Of a stretch of 34,235 bases of DNA, positions 16,111-24,200 are shown in pieces (the first letter of the stretch is position 1; every line of letters begins with the position of its first letter). Origin of the DNA: Saprospiraceae bacterium (lineage in GTDB: Bacteria > Bacteroidota > Bacteroidia > Chitinophagales > Saprospiraceae). The position numbers and the translations under genes were made by a program. The notes under the pieces are model-generated. The model did no database searches and had not been told where the DNA came from. It was given only the letters and a program-made list of their open reading frames with translations. Where the stretch lies: positions 1-34,235 of the forward strand of contig JAKVCU010000099.1 of NCBI GenBank assembly GCA_022448955.1, read 5' to 3'.

Positions 16111-17652
16111 TTATACTTCATTGTGGTAATTATCCATGATGTCGTAAGCTTTTTTCATACGATTATTGACGGTTTCTTTTCCGATTAGAGCCATCATATC
16201 GAATACAGATGGCCCCTTTGTTGTACCAGAAACACCAATTCTTAGTATTGGTAGAACATCTCCAAACTTCAGTTCATGATCAGCCATAAATGTTTCAACT
16301 GTAGCTTTCACTTGATCCGCAGAATAATCTTCAAGTTGTTCAAAGCGCTCTACTAAGTTGTCAAATAGTGGTCTTCTTTCTGGCTTCCATTTTTTGCGAA
16401 TCGTTTTTTGGTCATATTCTTTTACCTCTTCGAAAAAGTAAGATGCATTTGTCCAGAAATCGGGCATGAGTGTTACTCTTTCTTTCATCATACCTGCGAC
16501 TGATTCAAGGAATTCATCACTTGCATCATGGCCGTGAGCTGAAATAATTTGACGAATTTCAGGCACTAATGCCTTATTATCTTTAGCCATGATATATTGC
16601 TGGTTGAACCATTTCGCTTTATCATAATCAAAACGAGCACCTGACTTGCCAATATTTTCGATCGAAAAAGCTTCCACTAATTCCTCTAGCTTGAAAATTT
16701 CTTGTTCTGTTCCTGGGTTCCAACCAAGGAATGCTAAGAAATTGCGCACGGCGCCAATATCAAAGCCAAACTCGCGGAACCCTACGAAAGAATCTTCTGC
16801 TGTGGCGCCATTCCACGAAAGTGGGAAAACGGGAATACCTAATTTAGATCCATCTCTTTTACTCAATTTGCCTTTGCCTGTTGGTTTTAGGATAAGAGGT
16901 AAGTGGGCAAATTTTGGCATTACATCTTCCCATCCAAATGCACGGTACAGAAGTACGTGGTGGGCTGTACTTGGCAACCATTCTTCCCCTCGGATGACAT
17001 GAGATATTTTCATTGCGTAATCATCAACAATATTTGCTAAGTGATAAGTAGGCATACCATCTGCTTTTAGCAAAATCTTATCATCTAGTTCATTGCTTTG
17101 GAATTTTACCTCTCCTCTGATCAAGTCATGAACAACTACTATTTCGTCTTGAGGGACCATCAGACGAATCGTATAGGCCTCATCTGCATCTAGTTTTGCT
17201 TGTACCTCATCTGCCGAAAGGCGGATACTATTATTAAGTGTGGCGCGAACCTTAGAATCATATTTAAAGGTATGGTTACCTTTTGCTTTTTCTGCTTCCC
17301 GGATGGCATCTAATTCTTCGGGCGTATCAAATGCATAATATGCTTTGCCTGAATCGATGAGCTGTTGGGCATACTTGGCGTATAACGATTTTCGTTCAGA
17401 TTGACGATAAGGGCCATACTTACCACCAATACCAGGGCCTTCATCTGGAGTAAACCCACACCATTCTAGGGCTTCTATGATATAACTTTCTGCTTGTTCA
17501 ACATATCGGGTTTGGTCGGTATCTTCGATTCGAAGGATAAAAGTACCCTTATGTTTTTTGGCGAACAAATAGTTGTACAGGGCCGTTCGTACACCTCCAA
17601 TGTGCAATGCACCAGTGGGGCTTGGGGCAAATCTTACTCTGATATTTTCCAT
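16111..17652 (-). CDS. gltX: Glutamate--tRNA ligase
   Basis: Class I aminoacyl-tRNA synthetase charging tRNA-Glu with glutamate. The 513-residue length is normal for Bacteroidota GltX. The N terminus RVRFAPSPTGALHIGGVRTA holds the HIGH-type motif as HIGG (17-20), followed by RIEDTDQTRYV. The KMSKS-type loop is KLSKRDGSKLG (about 260). The catalytic-domain stretch with PTYHLANIVDDYAM and VIRGEEWLPSTAHH is present, as is the anticodon-binding helical region to the C terminus. The ATG at 17652 gives the conserved MENIRVRFAPS start. It is preceded by 353 bases without a gene. Whether the enzyme is discriminating or also charges tRNA-Gln cannot be told from the sequence. Confidence 0.98.
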   Translation of the reverse strand: MENIRVRFAPSPTGALHIGGVRTALYNYLFAKKHKGTFILRIEDTDQTRYVEQAESYIIEALEWCGFTPDEGPGIGGKYGPYRQSERKSLYAKYAQQLIDSGKAYYAFDTPEELDAIREAEKAKGNHTFKYDSKVRATLNNSIRLSADEVQAKLDADEAYTIRLMVPQDEIVVVHDLIRGEVKFQSNELDDKILLKADGMPTYHLANIVDDYAMKISHVIRGEEWLPSTAHHVLLYRAFGWEDVMPKFAHLPLILKPTGKGKLSKRDGSKLGIPVFPLSWNGATAEDSFVGFREFGFDIGAVRNFLAFLGWNPGTEQEIFKLEELVEAFSIENIGKSGARFDYDKAKWFNQQYIMAKDNKALVPEIRQIISAHGHDASDEFLESVAGMMKERVTLMPDFWTNASYFFEEVKEYDQKTIRKKWKPERRPLFDNLVERFEQLEDYSADQVKATVETFMADHELKFGDVLPILRIGVSGTTKGPSVFDMMALIGKETVNNRMKKAYDIMDNYHNEV

Positions 17653-18005
17653 TATATGAACTTAAGTCATTAGTTTTAATAAAAAATCCTGAAAAAACAA
17701 ATTCGAAGCAGCATTTTTAAGTGTTCGTTCGTTTATTTATAAAGCAATTCACTCTCAAATCGAGCACCTATCGAACTTCAGGTAAGGAAAAGCCGCTTTT
17801 AAAAAAGTTTTATCATTACCGTAATTGGACTGCAAAGTAGGAAGTGAAAAGAAAATTTAAGGAATTTGTCGTCCACTTTTTCAAAAAATTCTGTTTTCAC
17901 CCTTTACTATTAAAGAAGTATAATTAATTCTTATCTCTACATAATAATAGAGGTAAATTTTGCGATATAATTTTTTCCATGAACAATAAATAATCCAAAA
18001 GACTT
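17653..18005. other. 353-base divergent intergenic region (gltX / deacetylase)
   Basis: It must hold promoters for both flanking genes. On the minus strand TACTTTGCAG (17830-17839 region) resembles TAnnTTTG but is one base short; if used, the gltX leader would be about 175 bases. On the plus strand TAAATTTTG (17954-17962) is one base long. Neither has a -33 TTG in place. I see no riboswitch, tRNA or ORF here. Confidence 0.4.
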
Positions 18006-18659
18006 ATGTATCTCATTAAAACGCCCCAATTTATCCAGAATCTTTTTCCGAATTACACTTGGAGAATTCCTACAAAAGAAAAAGTAGTTTATTTCACCTT
18101 TGATGATGGCCCTATCCCAGAAGTGACTCCTTGGGTATTAGAACAGTTAGCGGCTTATGATGCAAAAGCAACTTTCTTTTGCGTTGGCGAAAATATTCAG
18201 AAAAACCCTGAAGTTTTTCAGCAGGTAGTCAATGCTGGCCATGCGGTGGGTAACCATACCTTCAATCATTTGAATGGATGGGCGAGTGATAATATAGAAT
18301 ATTTTCACAATATCAGGCATTGTGCTAACCAGATGGATTCTATTCTTTTTCGTCCTCCCTATGGCCGTTTAAAGCCTAAACAAGCTCGATTTTTGCAACG
18401 GCACTACCGCATTGTCATGTGGGATGTTTTGAGTGGTGATTTTGATCCTAAGTTATTGCCAGAACAATGCCTAGAGAATGTAATCAACAACGTACGACCA
18501 GGTTCGATCGTCGTCTTCCATGATAGTTTAAAAGCTGAGGATAAGCTTTCTTATGTGCTTCCAAAAGCTTTGGAACATTTTGCTGATCAAGGTTATCGTT
18601 TTGAGCAACTGAATGAGAAAGAGATGGTAGTTCAGAGTTCTTGGCAAAAAAGAGCGTAG
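18006..18659 (+). CDS. Polysaccharide deacetylase family protein (NodB domain)
   Basis: A 217-residue carbohydrate esterase family 4 protein, expected to remove N-acetyl groups from a surface or peptidoglycan sugar using a divalent metal. All five NodB motifs are visible: TFDDGP (31-36, catalytic base and metal aspartates), HTFNH (84-88, metal histidines), RPPYGR (116-121), D140 with VLSGD, and VFHDS (170-174). The length is that of a bare catalytic domain. There is no signal peptide or membrane anchor, so it may act in the cytoplasm, for example on a lipid-linked or nucleotide-linked intermediate, or reach the envelope by a non-Sec route. It stands alone on the plus strand and converges on the cNMP/AlbA_2 gene across a hairpin terminator. 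Confidence 0.93.
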   Translation: MYLIKTPQFIQNLFPNYTWRIPTKEKVVYFTFDDGPIPEVTPWVLEQLAAYDAKATFFCVGENIQKNPEVFQQVVNAGHAVGNHTFNHLNGWASDNIEYFHNIRHCANQMDSILFRPPYGRLKPKQARFLQRHYRIVMWDVLSGDFDPKLLPEQCLENVINNVRPGSIVVFHDSLKAEDKLSYVLPKALEHFADQGYRFEQLNEKEMVVQSSWQKRA

Positions 18660-18741
18660 GTAGTGAGGGAGTGGATTTTGTGCGTTGGTTTGCAGGCTCT
18701 CTGTATTTTGCTCGCAAGCTCGCTTTTACTCCATCTTGTAG

Positions 18742-18775
18742 AAAAGACTTTAGGATGTGATTCTTGGAGTCTTTT
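18742..18775. terminator. Bidirectional hairpin between convergent genes
   Basis: Left arm AAAAGACTTTAGGA (18742-18755) and right arm TCTTGGAGTCTTTT (18762-18775) pair over 14 positions as RNA (Watson-Crick plus three G-U pairs) around the loop TGTGAT. AAAA/TTTT ends give short U-tracts in both directions. It lies between the deacetylase stop and the end of the cNMP/AlbA_2 gene. Confidence 0.65.
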
Positions 18776-18791
18776 CTTCGTTTATGGGCTT

Positions 18792-19706
18792 TTACCCGAA
18801 ACCTCCGGAGTAGAAGCGTCTTCTGATATAATCAAATACGCGGCTGGTTTTTAGGTGTGTGGTTGAAGGGCCGGTTCGGACATAGAATATTTCTTCATTG
18901 CGTTCGCGTACATAGGCAGGTGTAGATGCTGCTTCACAATCGATTCGAAGTACATATTCTTCTTGGATAGTTTCTACATCAAACTTTAGGAACTCTATGA
19001 AGAGCGTTCCAATTCTTTCTTTGATGATTTTGGTGAGGTGTAATAACATTTTATCGTAGTTATCGAAGCGATCTTGCCCGATACCTACAACATCTCCATC
19101 GTCTTGAATACCGATTAATAAGGTCCCTCCTTTAGTATTCATAAAAGCAGCTAGCGTCTTGATCACGGCATGTTCTACTAAGCGATCTTTTTGTTGCTTA
19201 TCGGCATTCCAGCGAAGGGAGGCTTTGAATTCTACAAAATCATTTTCTCCGTTGTCAATTAGTTCTTTGGTAGAAATATGCTCTCTTGATCGGAGGTAAT
19301 TGGTTACTTTTTTAGCCAAGGAGCGCGTAATTTTAAGAGCAATAGAAGGGGAGACAATTTCCTCATCGTATAAATCCAGGCCATTAAAAGCAATGAGGGA
19401 AGCTTCGTCCATAGCTCGGATACTTCCCGTTCGGACGTTTTCATTAATGATACCAATTTCACCGAATAAGGTACCTCGATTCATGGTTTTGTAACGTTTT
19501 CCTCGCAGGCTAAGAATAAAGGAGCCATGTTCAACTAGATAGAAATATCGTGCTTTTTGATCGATAGAGAAAACCCTTTGATTTTTATTATAATTTTTGC
19601 GTTGAGCGATCACAAAGATTTGCTCTAGTTCATGATCACTGAGGTCTTCAAAGATTTCATTTTCTCTAATTAATGTCCAAGTTTCATTATCCTTTACTAA
19701 GTCCAT
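18792..19706 (-). CDS. Cyclic-nucleotide-binding domain fused to Schlafen AlbA_2 domain
   Basis: A 304-residue soluble protein joining two domains seldom seen together. Residues about 10-140 form a CRP-like cyclic-nucleotide-binding beta-roll, with the phosphate-binding cassette as FGEIGIINENVRTGSIRA; the ligand-contact glutamate (E83) and arginine (R92) are kept. There is no CRP helix-turn-helix: after the linker helix (about 122-140) comes an AlbA_2 (Schlafen-type, divergent AAA-4) domain with NDFVEFKASLRWN, MNTKGGTLLIGIQDDGDVVG and a late FYVRTGPSTTHL. AlbA_2 domains are linked to nucleic-acid or nucleotide interactions, and some Schlafen relatives are RNases. Cyclic-nucleotide or related ligand control of this activity is inference. 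The frame extends to a TTG at 19715, but ATG 19706 is preferred. The gene is separated from the DUF58 gene by 100 bases. Confidence 0.88.
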   Translation of the reverse strand: MDLVKDNETWTLIRENEIFEDLSDHELEQIFVIAQRKNYNKNQRVFSIDQKARYFYLVEHGSFILSLRGKRYKTMNRGTLFGEIGIINENVRTGSIRAMDEASLIAFNGLDLYDEEIVSPSIALKITRSLAKKVTNYLRSREHISTKELIDNGENDFVEFKASLRWNADKQQKDRLVEHAVIKTLAAFMNTKGGTLLIGIQDDGDVVGIGQDRFDNYDKMLLHLTKIIKERIGTLFIEFLKFDVETIQEEYVLRIDCEAASTPAYVRERNEEIFYVRTGPSTTHLKTSRVFDYIRRRFYSGGFG

Positions 19707-19806
19707 GCTATGCAAGTTTAGTCCCTAAAATAATAAAACCCATTTACTAGTCAAACTGAAAATTTGAAATCATTGCACTGAGAATGTTATTTAAGGTCAT
19801 TTGATT

Positions 19807-21129
19807 TTAAATCAAACCTCTAGATTTCAGTTCGAGATATTTATTTATGGTGTTAATAGTTAATTCTTCAGGGGGGCTAAGTATGGCTTGTATGCCATAT
19901 TGACGCAATACTTGAACCATTCTTGTTTTTTCGTGCAAGAACTTTTGGGCAATCGTTTGATGATAAATATCTTCTATTGTGTTGACTTCTTGCTCAACGA
20001 AGTCTCTGATTTCTGTATTTTCAAAAAATACGACAACTAAAAGGTGGAAAGTATTGATTCGTCGCAAAATAGGTAGTACACGCTCTAGTGCGGACATACT
20101 TTCAAAATTGGTATAGAGCATGATCAAGCTTCGGCCTGTGATTAATTTTCTACTTGCATAATACAACAGCTCGTAATTCGCCTCTAGCACCCGTTCTTTT
20201 TCCTTATAAAGGGATAATAATATCTTGTTTAGCTGTGTGGTTTTGCTATCGGCTTTAATGGTTGTACCAATTTTGTCGGAGAAGGTAATGAGCCCTGCAC
20301 GGTCATATTTTTTTAAGGCGATGTTAGAAATAGTTAGTGTTGTATTGATGGCATAGTCCATGAGGCTTAGGTCATTGAAGGGCATGCGCATGGCGCGGCT
20401 TTTATCTATAATGGAATAGATTTGTTGTGCACGTTCGTCTTCATATTGATTAACCATCAAGCTAGCTCTGCGGCTACTTGCTTTCCAATTGATGCTTCTG
20501 TAGTCGTCCCCTCGTACGTAGTTTTTGATTTGTTCAAATTCGTAACTATGGCCAATTCTTCGGATTTTTTTTATACCCTGGAAATGACTGATTTTAGAAA
20601 GTGCCATGAGTTCAAATTGCTTCATTTGAATAATAGAAGGATAGACCGGCACACTCATAGGTTCTGCTTGCTGCAAGCGTCTTTCTACTAAGCCAATTCG
20701 ACTAGATAAGAATAGATTGACGGCACCAAAATCATAAAGTCCCCTCTCTTTTGGTATTAGTTGATAAGAAAGAGCAAAGTCCTCCCCTGCTTTTAGCGAT
20801 AGCTGAAAGCTTTGATGCCTTTGTTGAAATTGGAAGGGTAGCTCATCAATAACAGTAAAGTTTAATGTCTGAGGAGACCGATTGGCTAATTTAATAGTCA
20901 CGGTATTGGGGTCGCTCAGCGAAAAGACCTTCGGTAAAGTTCGTTGGCAGCCAAGGATGGTATTTTTATTGAAAAGGATAAATACATCTAACCAAACGAT
21001 TAAAAAGGCAACGAAGAGGATGACTTGTACAATGATGAACAAAGTGGGTATTGCAAAGCTTAATGCAAAACCAGCGGCGATCCCACCAAAGAGCCAGAAA
21101 AATCGATTGCTTAGGAAGAGGTGTTTCAT
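19807..21129 (-). CDS. DUF58 domain membrane protein (vWA-like)
   Basis: A 440-residue protein with two N-terminal membrane helices (about 13-30 and 33-52), then a beta-rich segment and the DUF58 signature EFEQIKNYVRGDDYRSINWKASSRRASLM (about 195-225, shown in parts), followed by a von Willebrand A-like region with DKSRA in place of a canonical DxSxS metal site. DUF58 proteins occur beside MoxR ATPases, which probably help mature or insert partner proteins; the exact task is unknown. The start overlaps the MoxR stop by one base (TAATG), showing tight coupling. It is the last gene of the minus-strand block that begins with the SpoIIM-like gene. Confidence 0.92.
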   Translation of the reverse strand: MKHLFLSNRFFWLFGGIAAGFALSFAIPTLFIIVQVILFVAFLIVWLDVFILFNKNTILGCQRTLPKVFSLSDPNTVTIKLANRSPQTLNFTVIDELPFQFQQRHQSFQLSLKAGEDFALSYQLIPKERGLYDFGAVNLFLSSRIGLVERRLQQAEPMSVPVYPSIIQMKQFELMALSKISHFQGIKKIRRIGHSYEFEQIKNYVRGDDYRSINWKASSRRASLMVNQYEDERAQQIYSIIDKSRAMRMPFNDLSLMDYAINTTLTISNIALKKYDRAGLITFSDKIGTTIKADSKTTQLNKILLSLYKEKERVLEANYELLYYASRKLITGRSLIMLYTNFESMSALERVLPILRRINTFHLLVVVFFENTEIRDFVEQEVNTIEDIYHQTIAQKFLHEKTRMVQVLRQYGIQAILSPPEELTINTINKYLELKSRGLI

Positions 21130-22178
21130 TAGCGAGGAACTTCAATTTTTTTAAGGATCTTCTGAACAACACTTTTGATATCCATACCTTCCATCTCTCT
21201 TTCAGGGGTTAGAATGATTCGATGATTGAGTACTGGATAGGCAACATATTGAATATCTTCAGGCGTCACAAAATCTCGACCAGCCATTGCGGCAATAGCT
21301 TTAGCTGTTTTGAGGATAGCTAAAGAAGCTCTTGGTGAAGCACCCAAGAATAAGTCGGCACTATTTCGAGTACTGCTGACCACTTCTGCGATATAGTCCA
21401 ACAGGCTATCATCGATATGAACTTTTTCTACAATTTCTTGGCATTCTTTTATTTCCTCTGCAGAAAATACGGTAATCACTTCTTTGCGTTTTTCTAGGTT
21501 GAAGTCGCTTCTGAATCTGCGCAGGATAGATTTTTCTTCTTCTAGTTTTGGATAGTGTAAGTTAATTTTCATTAAAAAACGATCTAGCTGTGCTTCTGGC
21601 AGCTTATAAGTACCTTCCTGTTCGATTGGGTTTTGGGTAGCAATCACAAAGAAAGGATAAGACATTGGATAAGTTGTGCCGTCTACGGTTACTTGGTACT
21701 CTTCCATCACTTCAAATAAAGCTGCCTGTGTTTTGGCAGGAGCCCTATTGATTTCATCGATCAATATAATATTTGAGAATACTGGACCAGTGCTGAACGT
21801 AAATTCAGCTGTTTTCATATTGTAAACTGTCGTACCAATAACATCACTTGGCATCAAGTCGGGAGTAAACTGAATTCTTGAAAAATCTAGATCAATTGTC
21901 TGAGCCAAAAGTTTTGCAGTAAGTGTTTTGGCAATACCAGGTACTCCTTCCAAGAGAACATGACCTTGGGCAAAGATAGATGCAATCAATAAGTCTAATA
22001 GTTCTTCTTGACCAATGATCACTTTATGCAATTCCTCTTTGATACGATCTACCGCAATGTTTACTTTTGACAAATTAATTTGATGAGCTTGCCAATTAGG
22101 TAGATCTTCCTCTCTTTCGATTGGTTGTATATTTTCCTCCATAGGAGTTTTTTCATTGTCTTCTTCGTTCGGCATCAT
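21129..22178 (-). CDS. MoxR-family AAA+ ATPase
   Basis: A 349-residue MoxR-type AAA+ ATPase, a presumed chaperone for assembly or activation of partner proteins. Visible elements: Walker A GVPGIAKT (78-85), the loop TPDLMPSDVIGTTVYN, Walker B ILIDEINRAP (DE at 141-142), sensor ATQNPIEQEGTY (180-191), and the arginine-bearing LPEAQLDRF (193-201), all in family order. The C-terminal lid includes ASPRASLAIL. It has an acidic, non-conserved N-terminal extension of about 50 residues. The start codon is directly adjacent to the stop of the DUF4350 gene and the stop overlaps the DUF58 start (TAATG), so all are translated from one mRNA. The start is a tandem ATG ATG at 22178. Confidence 0.96.
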   Translation of the reverse strand: MMPNEEDNEKTPMEENIQPIEREEDLPNWQAHQINLSKVNIAVDRIKEELHKVIIGQEELLDLLIASIFAQGHVLLEGVPGIAKTLTAKLLAQTIDLDFSRIQFTPDLMPSDVIGTTVYNMKTAEFTFSTGPVFSNIILIDEINRAPAKTQAALFEVMEEYQVTVDGTTYPMSYPFFVIATQNPIEQEGTYKLPEAQLDRFLMKINLHYPKLEEEKSILRRFRSDFNLEKRKEVITVFSAEEIKECQEIVEKVHIDDSLLDYIAEVVSSTRNSADLFLGASPRASLAILKTAKAIAAMAGRDFVTPEDIQYVAYPVLNHRIILTPEREMEGMDIKSVVQKILKKIEVPR

Positions 22179-23444
22179 TTATTTGCAGTTTTTATAGAAG
22201 TAGTCTATTTTTTTATGAAAATCAATCAATGTGGCGTCAGAAATGAAACTTCCGCCAGACACATTATTAGACATCAGCACAATTTGATCAATTCGTTCTT
22301 CCGCTACTTCCGAAATAGCAGCTAAACTTTTCACAAAACTGTGGTCCAAGTCTTTAGTATTGATATGATATCGCTCCCGCACAAATGCTAGGAAAAGGCG
22401 CATTTTTTGATGAGCTAAATCTTTGTGGTTGTTTCTCAAGAAGTATAACCTTCCGATAGTCGAGATGAATTCTAATGAAGTATTTTTATTCTTTTCCAAG
22501 ATGGGAATGACTCTTTGTTTTCGTTTTCCGCGAAATATTAGGTAAAGCATTCCCAGGGCTAAGAGTAAGTACCATGCCCAAGCCAAGGGTGCTTGGCTAA
22601 GAATATACTTTAGCGGGCTATTTGCCGAAAGGCGCTTGCTCCAGGGGTTGTTTGTATTCTGTTGCCTAGCGACAAACGCTGAAGTACGGCTGTAATCATC
22701 CCAATAGATCGGACCAGGCTCTAAATAGGAAAATACCTTTTCTGAATAGATTAAAAGTTCTTCTTCCAGTAGCTGTAAATTTGTGAATGCAAGCGGGGTA
22801 GTATGGAAGTAAAAATAGCCATTTCCATAAGGGAGTCGAATAAAGTTAAAGCTACTATCAAGGGTGCCCCCCAATAACTCCATATTACTTTCTTCACAAA
22901 TATTGTAATAAGGAATATACCTCCAATCATATTTTTGAGTTTGATTTTTGCTTAGGGCTTTGAAAGTAAATATATCTTCATCCAGATGTTTTTCATAAAG
23001 CGTAAGCTCTATCATAGTATCAGGATAAGCATCATAATCTCCCAAGTGATAATAACACTCTTCAGCATACAATCGCTCCATCATATCACTTGGAATTGTG
23101 AGGCTGGAGAAGAAGGCGTTGTTTCCATGATCTACGAAAGTAAAGAGGTCTTCCATATCTAAGGAGTCATACAATATTCCAGCACCAATAAAGATATAGT
23201 TGCCAACTTTATCAATAGGCACTTGCTCAAAGTGAACACTATCGGTGAAAGTGGTAAAGTCTTCCTGGGGAAAGTATTCTTGAAGTAAGTTATATATAAT
23301 ATAGGTTCCGTAGGGTTGTTTACTTTCTTCTTCATAGGTTTCTCGCCAGTCGAATGCTTGGTTCTGCCCCTTATAGAAGAGGATAAGAAGGGCGATGACC
23401 ACACCCAACCCAATGGCGACAATGGCTACATTTCTACTATTCAT
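22179..23444 (-). CDS. DUF4350 domain membrane protein
   Basis: A 421-residue protein with one N-terminal membrane anchor (about 7-24), a large exported segment of about 250 residues, a second membrane helix (about 286-306, around LAWAWYLLLALGMLYLIF) and a cytoplasmic helical tail. The domain after the first anchor (SKQPYGTYIIYNLLQEYF, then VGNYIFIGAGILYDSL) is the DUF4350 pattern, related in fold to glutamine-amidotransferase-like/GATase1 sensor domains. A role as a regulatory or scaffolding subunit of the MoxR module is inference. It overlaps the upstream DUF4129 gene by four bases (ATGA) and abuts moxR. Confidence 0.88.
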   Translation of the reverse strand: MNSRNVAIVAIGLGVVIALLILFYKGQNQAFDWRETYEEESKQPYGTYIIYNLLQEYFPQEDFTTFTDSVHFEQVPIDKVGNYIFIGAGILYDSLDMEDLFTFVDHGNNAFFSSLTIPSDMMERLYAEECYYHLGDYDAYPDTMIELTLYEKHLDEDIFTFKALSKNQTQKYDWRYIPYYNICEESNMELLGGTLDSSFNFIRLPYGNGYFYFHTTPLAFTNLQLLEEELLIYSEKVFSYLEPGPIYWDDYSRTSAFVARQQNTNNPWSKRLSANSPLKYILSQAPLAWAWYLLLALGMLYLIFRGKRKQRVIPILEKNKNTSLEFISTIGRLYFLRNNHKDLAHQKMRLFLAFVRERYHINTKDLDHSFVKSLAAISEVAEERIDQIVLMSNNVSGGSFISDATLIDFHKKIDYFYKNCK

Positions 23445-24190
23445 GGGTTTGTATTCAGTTTGGGTGTTTGGTGAATAGCTTGAATGAAGTATTGAAAATG
23501 AGGTTCAATTGCTTGAAAGTCTTGTTTATTGATGTAGCGTTTGCCATACCAAAGGTGATTAAATATATTGACCAGCTGATTGAAATCTTTTTTCAGGTGA
23601 TGATCGGATAATTCCAATTGATAATCCCGATTGGTTTTATCTTTTTTCCATTGTATGATTTGTTTTTGGGTAAGTTCCTTAAGGGTATCCAAAAAATATA
23701 ATCGAATAGCAAGATTATAGGCTTCTTGTTCAATCGCCTCTTGTAACAAACTTCGAGTATCGGCTTCTGGGATATTTTCTTCTGCTTTTTCTATGGCTTT
23801 CGCCAAACTTTCGGCCTCCTTGTCTATTTTGGTATTTCGGGGATTGTCTAATCCTGTCAATGCTTTAATGAGGAAGTAGAGTACCACTGCTCCCAATATA
23901 AAAAGCAATACCTTCCCTAGGAAGCCTGCTCCAGTAAAATTGATACGACTGGGCTGAAGTTCTTTAGCTTTGGGAGAAGCTTCACCTCTGCGCCTTTTCT
24001 TTTTAGCTTTTTCGTTTTTTACTTTGCCCAATTCGCCTGCGTAGTCTATTCCTTTGGTTGTTTCTTTCCATTTGACTCGATCAAAACTTTGGATAGAGCT
24101 TGCTTGGCTTTGACTGATCAAAGAAGAAGGAATGAGTCCAAAGAGGAGGTACAATATTCCACAAAAGATATGAAGTTTTGAATGTATCAA
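23441..24190 (-). CDS. DUF4129 domain membrane protein
   Basis: A 249-residue protein with a signal-like N-terminal segment (about 1-30), a basic stretch (KAKKKRRRG, about 61-69), one membrane helix (about 91-111, around KVLLFILGAVVLYFLIKAL) and a soluble helical C-terminal half. The C-terminal half carries the DUF4129 pattern: AIEQEAYNLAIRLYFLDTL, then IIQWKKDKTNRDYQLEL and HHLKKDFNQLVNIFNHLWYG. DUF4129 proteins recur beside MoxR/DUF58 pairs. The basic segment lies before the helix and, if the N-terminal segment is a cleaved signal, would be periplasmic; the topology is therefore uncertain. It overlaps the DUF4350 start by four bases and lies ten bases after the SpoIIM-like gene. Confidence 0.85.
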   Translation of the reverse strand: MIHSKLHIFCGILYLLFGLIPSSLISQSQASSIQSFDRVKWKETTKGIDYAGELGKVKNEKAKKKRRRGEASPKAKELQPSRINFTGAGFLGKVLLFILGAVVLYFLIKALTGLDNPRNTKIDKEAESLAKAIEKAEENIPEADTRSLLQEAIEQEAYNLAIRLYFLDTLKELTQKQIIQWKKDKTNRDYQLELSDHHLKKDFNQLVNIFNHLWYGKRYINKQDFQAIEPHFQYFIQAIHQTPKLNTNP

Positions 24191-24200
24191 GATGGTTTTT

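Noticed and set aside
18663-18854. 63-codon plus-strand frame beginning at GTG after the deacetylase gene
   Set aside because: It runs through the hairpin terminator and antisense into the end of the cNMP/AlbA_2 gene. The composition is not protein-like and no family is recognisable.
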